From the NCBI GenBank assembly GCA_029931535.1, contig JAQPZY010001688.1:3155001-3219000 (forward strand): DNA of 64,000 bases, given 5' to 3'. Positions 46,606 to 56,961 of the stretch are shown piece after piece. Within the stretch, counting starts at the first letter, position 1. Every line of letters begins with the position of its first letter. The translations under genes were made by a program, and so were the position numbers. A model generated the notes under the pieces. It worked only from the letters and a program-made list of their open reading frames with translations, was not told where the DNA came from and did not search any database. The DNA is from Margaritifera margaritifera (taxonomy: Eukaryota > Mollusca > Bivalvia > Unionida > Margaritiferidae).

Positions 46606-48523
46606 GTGAAAACCATCATGAAGTCATTGGCCTTATTCAGCCATGCGGGACGTGATTCGACTTACGGTATGAGGTGTAGGAGACTTGTATTTAGATAGGG
46701 GATAAAGGGAGAGTAGATCTTTGATACGTTTTCAATTGATTTATTATTTTTATATTTTTTCCACAAAAGGAAATATTGTTGAAAGAATTTGTTATTGGTT
46801 AAGATCAAACACTTCTATTTAACAAAACTACCATTTAAAACGACAGGCAGTTGGTGCACGGTACCTAATTGGAACGGAAATAGTCAATACCGCGAGAATA
46901 GTGAACCCGCGAGAATAGGAGAAACGAGTATACATTGTAGGACTAAACAATAATAGTGCCTTGACCCCAACCTGTAATATATATATAATATACCTGTAAG
47001 TGAACCACAGAAAACAGAAATCTTGTATTTATAAATAACACACTAGTTTTACATAAGCAACTTTAAAATACCTGTAGGCTTGAATTTATCAAGATTATGC
47101 GCTGTTCCTTATGGAGACTCTGATTCTACCTGCTTACATCCACAGTCGATCTGATTACATCGTTCTTTCCATGCAAACTATTGGCTGGTTCCCAGCTTTA
47201 TACTAAATGGCATGCAAGTTACTTTAGGTGAGAGTATCATGGGGACCAGTCTAAGAAAACTCTACTTCGGAAATCACGCGCCTCACCGCTCAATGCATGG
47301 ACCTTGGCACTCTGCACTATCGCCGTTAAGAAGTTTGGGGACCTTGGACCGCTTCACAAATTAGGGTGAGGTCGCGTTACGCGTAATTATATGTAAGACC
47401 TAAATATATTGGATACACTTCTTATAGTATAACTGTCAGACATCAAGGAAAGTTTCTTGTTTAGCTAAGAACTGGTATATAAACTGTGGACTTTGAAATG
47501 ACATCAAGCTATATAATTTTTCTAACAATGGACCTGCACACCAACGTTTATCTTAATTTTTTTTCTCTAATATCTTGGCCCCCCCCCCCCCCCCCCCGAC
47601 ACACACACAAAGCATAATATTCGTCATCAACAAATAGTGAATTATTTCTGGAACAAAAGTTACAAAAAATGGTCTGAAGCTGGTAAAAAAAAAAAAGAAA
47701 AGGTGGAGAACAACTTGTTGGTCTAGTACCTGCACCAATATTAAGGTTATGGCTAGAACATTTAAATATCAAGAAGTGAAGAGGAATGTACAAAGGTATT
47801 TCTCAACATTCAGCAATGACTTGTATTCTTTATAATACACAGATTTTGTTGACTGATTTACCTTTTCATGCCAAAAGTATCAGACATAGTTTAGCATAAG
47901 CATCACATTGTGTATGCTCTAATGTAGTTCTGTATGGTGGTGCATGCAAGGTGTTATGGATAAATGAAATACATACTAGTTTAGGACTCACTGTACAAAT
48001 TTAATTCCAATAGTTAACCTATGGAAACACCATGATATTAAAAAGTCAATAACTTTACATTTCTAAATGCTCATTATCAAACCTATATTTCTCAGTACAG
48101 AACCATTCTTGATGCAAGCTTCTGTGTGGAGAAAACCGTGTCTTGAGGCATTTTTTTTTTTTTATCCATGTGTGTTTTTCAATTCTGTACCTAAAGAATC
48201 TGGTGCTAATTTCAATAATGAGTATTCTTAAGTCAAGTCTGTAAAAGGACTGAAATTCCATCAGTAAAAGATTGTCTTTTTTTTTTCTCAGTTACAAATA
48301 GGATAAACTCTCAAAAAATTATATTTACTAAATTGTACTTTTCATTATAAACCAATCATGGACCTCCAACCCCACATATACTCTGTTTTATGTTCACCCA
48401 TTTCCAGATTGGTTCCCATTTATCCATACAGTTAGTACCACGAGTCCTTTAGTGTAAGCATCACATTCATTTGCAATTTCAAGGTTAATCCTGTGGATCA
48501 CAATGTAACACTCGAATACAGGT
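46606..48523. other. Intergenic with simple repeats
   Basis: About 46980-47160 is a second copy of the repeat at 30720-30900. A C-run of about 18 at 47580-47597 precedes a short CA run. No gene recognised. Confidence 0.5.
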
Positions 48524-49065
48524 GGCGCTCTACAGTTTCATATTTTGTATAGAGTTAGATTTTTAAAGAAAAAGAATTTCCCAGGCTTTCCCCACTGGTT
48601 ATCCTGGCTATTTAAAAAAAAACTTGTATATCTTTATATTGTTAAAAGAACTTTTAATTCCCTGTATTTTGGTGCATGATTGATGGGTGTAATTTGGGTT
48701 TTAGAGCATACAGCTTGGCCTTACTTCAGATGTGCACCTATCAAAAAACCGCTAGCTTCGCTTGGTCATTTTCACTTCCTGGAATTCTAAGGTAAATTGT
48801 ACAAACAAAAAAAACAGCCGATAACTTTTTTTTACTTTTTATATATTTTGTAATTCATTCATTGCACTTTCAGAAGCTGGTATTGCCTACTCCAGCACAA
48901 TTTGTTTTCCCTATTTAATAACTGCTAAAATAGTGTACTTTGGACTAATTCAGGATGATTTTTAGAGCACATGTGAACAACCATTTTGGTCAACTATGTG
49001 CATAGATCATGTCCAATTTTCACAAGTACAATATGTACAGAAATTTCAGTCACATTACATGAAAG
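48524..49065 (+). repeat. Dispersed repeat family E, copy 3
   Basis: Full-length partner of 12872-13440; landmarks GAATTTCCCAGGCTTTCCCC, GGTCATTTTCACTTCCTGGA, AGAAGCTGGTATTGCCTACT. Here it runs into a region rich in inverted repeats (49190-49680), which copy 1 lacks. Confidence 0.85.
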
Positions 49066-49189
49066 TAACATAGAGGTATGCCAACAGTCTCTCCATGTTG
49101 CAAATGTAAACAACTTCACCTTTACACCTGTCACTCTCTCAGAAGTGTGTAATATCTGTAGGGCGCCACATACAATCAAAATTTTCTTG

Positions 49190-49680
49190 GATTCTATGTG
49201 CGGGACAAAAATATGCCTAGGATGTATGTTGTCACAGCAATTTACAGAAAAATCGTGCATTTTTTTGGGCCGGAAATTTTTCAGCAAAGACAAAAAACCG
49301 CAAACTATTCTTACTATCTCAGTTATTACTATGATTTGACCTTTTGTGCGATCGACCAACAAGTTACGAATGAAAAAAATAGTTTGATGCATTCATAACT
49401 TCTCAGTCAATCATTGTTTCGTAAATACCCGAGGTGGTCCAAATGTAGCTATCGGCATACATTCTGTGGTATAATAGGTAGGATTGACCTTGAAGTTACA
49501 AATGACCTCAAATGTATGCCAATAGGTTGGACAATCTTGATATGATTTTTCTGTAAATTACTCCGCCGACATACATCTGAGGCATATTTTTGTCTCGCAG
49601 AAATAGCAGAGGTATTTCCGAATGATTCAAGATATGATCCATTGGTACAGGCCTCAGACCACAATTATTTTCTTCTATTT
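49190..49680. repeat. Imperfect inverted repeat (foldback-like) region
   Basis: The plus strand at about 49203-49256 (GGGACAAAAATATGCCTAGG, then ATGTATGTTG, then AATTTACAGAAAAATC) recurs reverse-complemented at about 49546-49602 (AAAAATATGCCTCAGATGTA, then AATTTACAGAAAAATC when read on the minus strand). A smaller pair, CTATCGGCATACATT and AATGTATGCCAATAG, sits between them (49451-49465, 49514-49528). A further pair, GGCCTCAGACCACAATTATT (about 49651) and the complement of ATAATTGAGGTCTGAGGCC (about 50086), spans outward. The 117- and 132-codon frames here are side effects of this structure. Confidence 0.68.
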
Positions 49681-50303
49681 TATGTGTAAGCATTCAACAC
49701 TATGCCACTTTTACCATAACTGATAGACCTCTATCACTTTTTGCTACACATTAACCCACCTTTGTTCGATAAAAATCCTGCAAGGTTTCATAATAGGGTG
49801 ACCAGCTCCTTTTGCGTATTACTAATGTAAACTTATGTAGAGGAAGTAACCAAAAAGCGGCTGCATGATGCAGAAAGCAGGGACATTTTACATCCTACTG
49901 CTTTCATTAAACAACAGGTAAATGCAACTTTCTATACAATTTCATAAAGTTTCAGGTCTTCCATTTCATAATTTATGACAATAAGTAACTTTACCACATA
50001 AGTCACTGGCAAACAGACCAATTAAACAAGGCACTATTTCTTCTGAATTTCTTCCTGGGTTAACCTCAAAGTGGGGAGGTGGGGATAATTGAGGTCTGAG
50101 GCCATTTGAATGTAGCAAGGATTTATTGTTGTACTTGCCGTTGCCGACTATAATGTTCGACATTGCAATAGTTTGTGCAGATGGAGCGAGTATGGTTTGC
50201 AATTTGTAAGTTATGAGGCAACTGAATCATTCTCAGGTAGACTAATTGTGCCAGGTAAATCCTTTTGGAGATTGAAGCAGGTGGGTACAATTCATAACAC
50301 AGT

Positions 50304-50399
50304 CACAGGGGCTCATATCATTGCTTACAGTTTACCTACAAATCATATGTACATGTATGATTTGTAGGTAAATTGTAAGCAATGATACGAGACCCTGTG
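50304..50399. repeat. Intact 96-bp near-perfect palindrome
   Basis: CACAGGGGCTCATATCATTG, then CTTACAGTTTACCTACAAAT, is followed at once by its reverse complement around the centre ATGTACAT (50348-50355), with only a few mismatches. It is the uninterrupted relative of the SINE-split palindrome at 11641-12028; the flanking TTCATAAC is shared too. Confidence 0.92.
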
Positions 50400-52089
50400 A
50401 TTCGTAATGGATAGGAAGCTGACTGTATATGCCTATGTGCTACAGTCGTGGTTGTGATAGGTTTCCAACGATGGTTGAAAAGGTGAATATGTATGTATAA
50501 TTATGGTTAAAAACAAGGGTGTATTTGCAATAAAAGCAATGTCTGTAACGGTAGTGGCTATATAAAGTATGTAATTTGCCGTATTCAATTGACACTGCAG
50601 CAGTGTTCCTATTTTACCGTATTATGTGTACACTTCTGTCATGTATGTAGTTTACTTTTTTACTTTTTTAAAGATTAGTTTAATGTGATGAAATATGATA
50701 TTTTGTTAATTGAAGCTGAAATAATAATAATAATAACAATAATAATAATAAGTATTCATTTTAAACTATAATATCAGGAAACTCATAAATTACAGAATTA
50801 TACACTTTGTTACAATAAATAAATAAATAACTCTTTGATGCAGAGTTTTACACCAGGGCATAAGAGATGTGAGTTTATAAATTTTTCCAAAAATAGGATT
50901 TCAAATGAAATAATGAGTGAAGAAAGTTATTTCTTATCCATTGCAAATCTTGAATACAATTTATTTAAATGTAAATATTGGCATTAGTATTTAAATTAAG
51001 CACACTAAGAGATGAATGTGTTGATGATAGATGTATATGTACACAGCATGTGGTGAATTCAGAGTGCAGCTAAACATATTCAGGGGTCGTACAATTTCGA
51101 AAATCCAATGCTGTCCCTGTGCAACCAGCTTTGAAAAACTAGTTGCCCAGAAGATTTTTCTGGTTGCACATTCTCATTTTTAATGTGGTCTTCCATGCTA
51201 GAATTTGCAAAAATTTAGTATCATACCGTACACAAAAATAATTAGACATAAATCCTTACATTTCCTTCTGTGAGACAGCATTAAATTGAATTCTGGTCAA
51301 CACAAAATAATAGACTGAAGGTACTGAGTGGTTAAGATGTCATAAACCCATCTGAAGTGCTGCTCTCCTGCAAACATTGGAGGTAATAATTATACTGTTT
51401 ATATTAAAATACTGAGAATTGTTCTCCACCCAAGAACATGTTGACATAATGAGTTTTAATTAATTCACATTACAACACATTTCAAGGAATTTAAATCATA
51501 GAATACAAAAACAGGTAGTAATATCATTTAAAGTGTTACAAACATATACTTTTTGAGTATCATTATGTGTGTTAAATAAAACTAATACATGTACTTTTTG
51601 ATTATCATTCTGTGTGTTAAATAAAACTAATACATGTAGTAATACACTTTCTTTACCAAATATGCCTGTAACTGGGTTGAGTCTATATTAGAAAACCAAA
51701 AGATATTAAAAAGGAAGAATTAATTAGTGGGACTGATAATGCTTAATGAAGGTATTGCCTACTTTAACAAGCAGAGTTGCATGCAGAATGACAGATAACA
51801 GTACATTTGCTCAGTACATGTATTGTAGAGCATCAGTGGATTGACTACATGTATCCCAGCATATGATCTCTAAGTACGGTGTGGTCATAAAGAGGTTTCC
51901 TTTTAATATAATCTCAGGGCTTGAAATTAGGCATTTTTTTTCACTAACCCAGAGGATCGCCATAATCAAATTTTTACTGATCCTGCAAAATTTCACTGAT
52001 CCTGCAAAAGTCCAATAGACGTTAGTTCAGTTTCTAATGCAACAGCTATTAATTAACATAAACTCAAAACAATAACTACTGTATTTTGC
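50400..52089. other. AT-rich spacer with small repeats
   Basis: (AAT)n at about 50720-50753. A two-copy repeat of about 46-50 bp at 51548-51640 (GTGTGTTAAATAAAACTAAT then ACATGTA). No gene recognised. Confidence 0.55.
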
Positions 52090-52122
52090 CAGAGACATAT
52101 AATATATATATATATGTCTCTG
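52090..52122. repeat. 33-bp AT-centred palindrome
   Basis: CAGAGACATATA, then an AT core, then TATATGTCTCTG. A related CAGAGACATACATAG...TATATGTCTCGG lies at 30726-30766. Confidence 0.75.
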
Positions 52123-52179
52123 ATTTCACAAACAAGACTCGCTGAAAGTCAAAAGTTCATATTCATTTTCTGTACCTTA

Positions 52180-52810
52180 TTCATCATCAGATCTACATCC
52201 ATACGGCCTAGTTTTCACACAGACAAATTATGAAAGTTTTTGCACTCATCAAGGAATGAAGTACCCCACGCACCTTCATATTTCTCCAAATACAGAAAGT
52301 GCACAACATCGCAACTTTTCCTAGGTCAGCCATACATATTCATTTGCCCAGCATTTCTGGTACTTTCTTACACTCATCTCTTGATCATATTTACGATCGC
52401 ACTGTCTTCGGTGGCGACTGTACACATTGCTTAAACTTCTTTCGGATTGTGACTGCGCAATACACTGAGTGTTTATCGACAATGGTGTAAATATAAAAAC
52501 ATGTTATTTGGTATAATTTTGGATTATTTGTTGAGCTGGTAAACACGAACGTTTCCCATTGGCCAATACTAAAACTTGTACCCTAAATCTTTGTTATCAG
52601 CCGTATTGAAATCAGTATTTGGGGTTATTTCACCAGGCTAATTCCATATGCACGAAGACTGTTTTGACAATACTCATCCTCATTTACTTAATGCATGTAA
52701 TAACACCCGTCAATTTCCACCGATGGACATTTATTGTACCTCATCAAGTACAGGATGTTGGTAGGTATTCAGTTAACACAATAAACAGATCACTTAACCA
52801 ATGAAAGGGA
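52180..52810. repeat. Dispersed repeat, inverted partner of 12.4-12.8 kb
   Basis: About 52590-52800 matches the reverse complement of 12430-12760: CAGGATGTTGGTAGGTATTC, GTTAACACAATAAACAGATC and AAGACTGTTTTGACAATA all have counterparts. No coding content recognised. Confidence 0.65.
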
Positions 52811-54689
52811 ATGGCGTCTCACATTTGTTATGTGTATTGAATTTATTATATGTGTCATGATTGTAAGTTGTTCTTTAGTCAGATTGTGGTCATTTTGTGA
52901 ACAAAATGTTTACATAGCATTTGAGTTCAAAGTTGGTTTTGTTAGCAGCTCCAATATGTCTTTTTGTGACAAAAGTCAGGTACCAAAGTAATTTTCCACT
53001 AGAATTACTTATATTGTGATGTGACATAGGTCATGTAGGCATGTGTATTTATATACATATTTTGGTAAACAAATTAATTCCTATTCTTGAATTGCGGTTC
53101 TAATAGATCAGTTTGTAAGGAATCTGTTTTAGTTGTGTTGTTGAAATAAGATATAATTCAGAGAGAGGAATTATTTATTTACAATATTCGTTGGAAAAAC
53201 TAAAGTTCTCATTGACTTTTGGATTAATTCATGATTTTGGGATTTATGTGAATTCATTCAAAACATTCTGGATTACATCATTGTGGTACATCTGGACATT
53301 CAAGACTTGTGGTACATCAGGACATTCAAGGCTATTGGAATTCATTCGGAACATTACATATTTTGGGACTTGTGCTTAGGACACTTAGGATTATTTGGAT
53401 TTTAATTCACGTTATTGTAAGTGTCTTTTGAATTTTCACTTTAATTGTCTAGAAGTAAATTGCTTGTTGATTTTACTTGATTTTGTTGGTTTCACTTTCT
53501 TTCTGCTGCATATTTTCAGGCCATAGAGTCGTAACACATTTTATTTGATAAATCCAACACAAGACAATACTTGTTAACTGTTAGCAACCAACAGAAATTT
53601 TTCTCTGCTCCAACAGATTAAGGGGGTGGGGGTCATTGTTTTGTAGTAAATTAACTGTTGTCCATTCGGAGGCACTAGTTAAAATATGTAAATTTGCACA
53701 TGCAGTTAAAGCAATAAAGCAAAATGAATATATCAGTACTTGAAATGCTTTCATTTTTGTGCAAGACCGGATAGACTCTCAGGACAAAAACATGATGAAT
53801 TCACAGAAGAACATTGGTTGGGGGAATCCCAAGGCACCATTTAGCCATGTCTTTAACTCATATAATTATTATATCAGAGCACATGGATTGGAGATATAAC
53901 CATGATTGATCTCAGACCAGTCACTAAATTCCTAAATCCATTTTATATGTGTCAGATTGAAGAAAAATATTAATAATGTAACTCTGCCCATACAATGTTA
54001 TTTGATAAAGAAAACACTGACAAATGAGTACTGTTGGCACATAAGATGTTGCCAACTTGAAACATTTAGTCCAATATGATCATCCCATGTATTCAGATAA
54101 TGTTAGTTTTCATACTTTGAAAAATGGACAATCAAAATATTTTTTTTTGCGACTGTATGAACAAAACATGAACTCAAAGTGTATTTCATAGACCTTAAAA
54201 CTATCCTGTTATACTGGCTCTCTTGACTCAGTGTTCAGAATTTGATGTAAAAACGTAGACATAAAGAGTCTGCAACCATTTTCAAACAGTGGGTTTGTTT
54301 TTACCGGGCCTGCTTGCATGTTAGCTACAAATGGGCTGGAAACCAGGCTATAACATCTGATGAAAAATGCATCACCGTTCCCGTGCTCACGATATTAGTT
54401 TGCCAATTTAGGCCAGGTACCAGCAAACCAAATGACATTTATGGAGTAATTACCTACCAACCACACAAAGAATGGCTTACACAACTCATTTTCTTTGATG
54501 TATGACATTTTTCTTCAGATATGTTTGTGAAATGCATTTCCGTAATGTATGATTTTCATATGACTTTTATATTACATTACATGTATGTGTCAGTACTTGC
54601 ATATTTTAACTTGGATTCTTTCATGAAACAGAGCTAAGGTCTATGGAAAAAAACAGTGTGTTACTATCAAGAACACACGACCCAGGTGC
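52811..54689. other. No gene recognised; one small direct repeat
   Basis: At about 53281-53345 the phrase TTGTGGTACATC(T/A)GGACATTCAAG occurs twice. The rest looks single-copy. Confidence 0.5.
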
Positions 54690-55238
54690 ATATTATGTTA
54701 TGATGTTGCCCATCTGTTTGTTACCAAACTATGTGGATGGCTTGCACTTTTTGTATGGAAGAAGCCTATCGATTTCTGGGGCAAATGTTCAAGGTTACTG
54801 TGACTGAAAAATGGTTTCTTCACAGTAACATTAATTCTGCATAACAGACCTTAACCAAGATTTGTGGACGGCTTGCACTTGGAGTAAGGAAAAAGCCTTT
54901 TGATTTGGGGGGTCAAAGGTCAAGATCACAGTCACTTAAAGAAGAAAATGTTTTCTGCACAATAACATTCGTTCTACATCACAGACCTGAACCAAACTTT
55001 GTGGATGGCTTGCACTTGGGGTAAGGAAGAAATCTATCAATTTGGGGGTCAAAAGGTCAGGGTCACTGTGACTGCAAGAAGATAAATGGTTTCTTAACAA
55101 AAATGTCAATTTTGACCATATACATTCACCAAAGCTGTGGGTGACTTACACATTCAGTAAGAAAAAAGCCTATTTATTTTGGGGTCAAAAGGGAAAATGT
55201 CAAGGTCACTGTGACAGAAAGAAGACAAATAGTTTTTG

Positions 55239-55471
55239 GTTGTTAGGTAGTTGTTATGGTTTTAATGGCATTATTCAGCACATGATAGGCTATACATGGC
55301 GGCCAGTATATTTGGTGGAGGAAGAACCCGGGAAGAAACACCGACCCACGGGAAGCTACTGGTAAGCTTTCTCACCTACCCACGTTGACCAAACCCGAGA
55401 CTTGAACCCACATGGACAGAGGTGAGATGTCAGTGATCTGTAAAGGTGAGCGCCTTAGACCACACGGCCAC
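55239..55471 (-). mobile_element. tRNA-derived SINE, copy 2, with 13-bp target duplication
   Basis: On the minus strand it begins GGTGGCCGTGTGGTCTAAGG (box A region) and has GGGTTCAAGTCTCGGG (box B region). It continues through GTGAGAAAGCTTACCAGTAG and GGGTTCTTCCTCCACCAAAT to a divergent tail. The 13-mer CAAATAGTTTTTG is duplicated exactly at 55226-55238 and 55472-55484, typical of LINE-mobilised insertion. It splits a family D unit. Confidence 0.92.
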
Positions 55472-55715
55472 CAAATAGTTTTTGCATAATAACTTTAGTT
55501 CTAGACCTCATACTGTGATCAGAGTTTGTGAAGGTCTTGCACTTAAGGTATAAAAGAGGCCTATTGATTTGGGGGTCAAAAGATAAAAGGCTAAGGTCAT
55601 TGTGGCTCAAAGAAAACTTGGTTTTGCAGAACAACTTTTTCACTTGAGTAAGTTTTTTGACCAAACTTTAAACTTTGGATGGCTTGCTTTTAGGGTAATA
55701 AAGAAACCTACAGAC

Positions 55716-55808
55716 CAGGGGTGTCATACTCATTTGCTATGGTTGGCCAGGTTTGATATAAATAATAATAAATAATGAGTCTGGCAGGCCGTATGTTTGA
55801 CACCCCTG
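55716..55808. mobile_element. Short hAT-type MITE (93 bp)
   Basis: Starts CAGGGGTGTCATACTCAT and ends TATGTTTGACACCCCTG, inverted termini. The flanking 8-mers CTACAGAC (55708-55715) and CTATAGAC (55809-55816) match at 7 of 8. It splits a family D unit (CTATAGACTCTGGGGTC). Confidence 0.88.
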
Positions 55809-55900
55809 CTATAGACTCTGGGGTCTAAAGGTCAGAGGTCATGGTCATAGTAAGTCTAATAACAAAATAATGGTTTCTGCACAGTAAGTTAAGGTCAAGA

Positions 55901-56860
55901 CTGCATACCTTGACCAAAGGTTCAGGTCATTGAGACCCATTGGTCAACAATGTCCAGAGTCAGCCATGCACTGCTAGATCCCACATAGTGGACTATTCAA
56001 CCTAGTGGAGGCATATATGTTCCTTTTACAGTACATTTGCTTATGTTAGTTCACATGTTATGTCATGCATGCCTGGTCCATACTCTGAACCAATCTTAAT
56101 TTAGGTTTATGTAAAATTTAATTATGTTGATCTCAAGAGTTGATAAAATAAAAAGTTGATAAATTCATTGAAACAGTTAAACTGCCAGTATCATATCATC
56201 ATGGTCTGTCAACGATTATCTGATATCATTGGTGTAACAAGAAAATCTGCCCCCCGCCCCCCAAACTTAACTCTGGGACCCCCTCCCAAGGAAAAAAGTT
56301 GTTTTATTGGAATTATGGCCCCCTCCCCCCCCCCCCAAGTTGCAGCATTTGCTTGGGCAGTTGCTACACCACTGTCTGATACTGTTAAACAGAATAGAAA
56401 TGCTATTGTTTAATCAAAATGCAGACAGGGCTTATCATTGAATCAAAATTTGAAATTTTCAAACAGTATTGTATCAATAAATGATCATCTGTTTTGTAGA
56501 TTATGTTGTTAGTCATGCAAGGAGTTATTTGTAAGAAATATAAATGATACAAAATTAATTATTTTGTAGACCCTATTCATGTTCATGTGCAAACAGATCC
56601 CCAGATGGTGTAGTTTTGAGAGGAGCAATAGCACCATCTGGTGAGCAGTTTGGTATCTGTGATCAAGCAGTGGCAGGAATTAATTGACAACTGTGTTCCA
56701 CTTCTGGTAGTTTAGGGCATGTGCCAGCCAGTAAGATCAGGCAAATATTAACAAAGTAAACATTGAAATAGAGAAACGTTATGAGGATGTCATCTATCGC
56801 GTATTGATCTTAAGTTATTATCACACATGTTGACTGATCTTTTATTTATTGTCACATTTT
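55901..56860. other. Upstream region of gene 3
   Basis: Contains C-rich runs at about 56250-56335. No promoter element or leader exon identified with confidence. Confidence 0.5.
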
Positions 56861-56961
56861 CAGACTAGGCCTACTTAACTGAGTATTTCAGCACTCCACA
56901 GAACAGATTGACAGCCTAAGAGAAGATCAAAATTTAATAAGGTACTGAAACAAAAGACATT
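56861..56961 (+). promoter_or_regulatory. 5' UTR and candidate 3' splice sites of gene 3
   Basis: Two acceptor-like sites precede the ATG: TTATTGTCACATTTTCAG ending at 56863, and GAGTATTTCAG ending at 56891. Both have pyrimidine-rich approaches; the first is stronger. By analogy with genes 1 and 2 (72 and 80 nt from acceptor to ATG), a leader of about 70-98 nt in the coding exon is expected, which either site gives. Confidence 0.55.

Larger units (their letters stand above)
54690..55900 (+). repeat. Degenerate tandem family D, about 130-bp units
   Basis: Recurring GTGGATGGCTTGCACTT, AAGCCTATCGATTT, GGGGTCAAAGGTCA, TCACTGTGACTG(A/C)AA, ATGGTTTCTTCACAGTAA at intervals near 130 bp from about 54710 to 55690, with a weaker unit to about 55900. 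Interrupted by a SINE (55239-55471) and a hAT MITE (55716-55808). Such units have a mollusc-like look. Confidence 0.82.

Noticed and set aside
48986..49392. 117- and 132-codon frames on opposite strands as genes
   Set aside because: They overlap almost completely, have no recognised motif, and lie in a region of repeat E and inverted repeats.
55141..55365. 74-codon frame at 55141-55365
   Set aside because: It crosses the border between a family D repeat unit and the SINE, so it cannot be an old gene.
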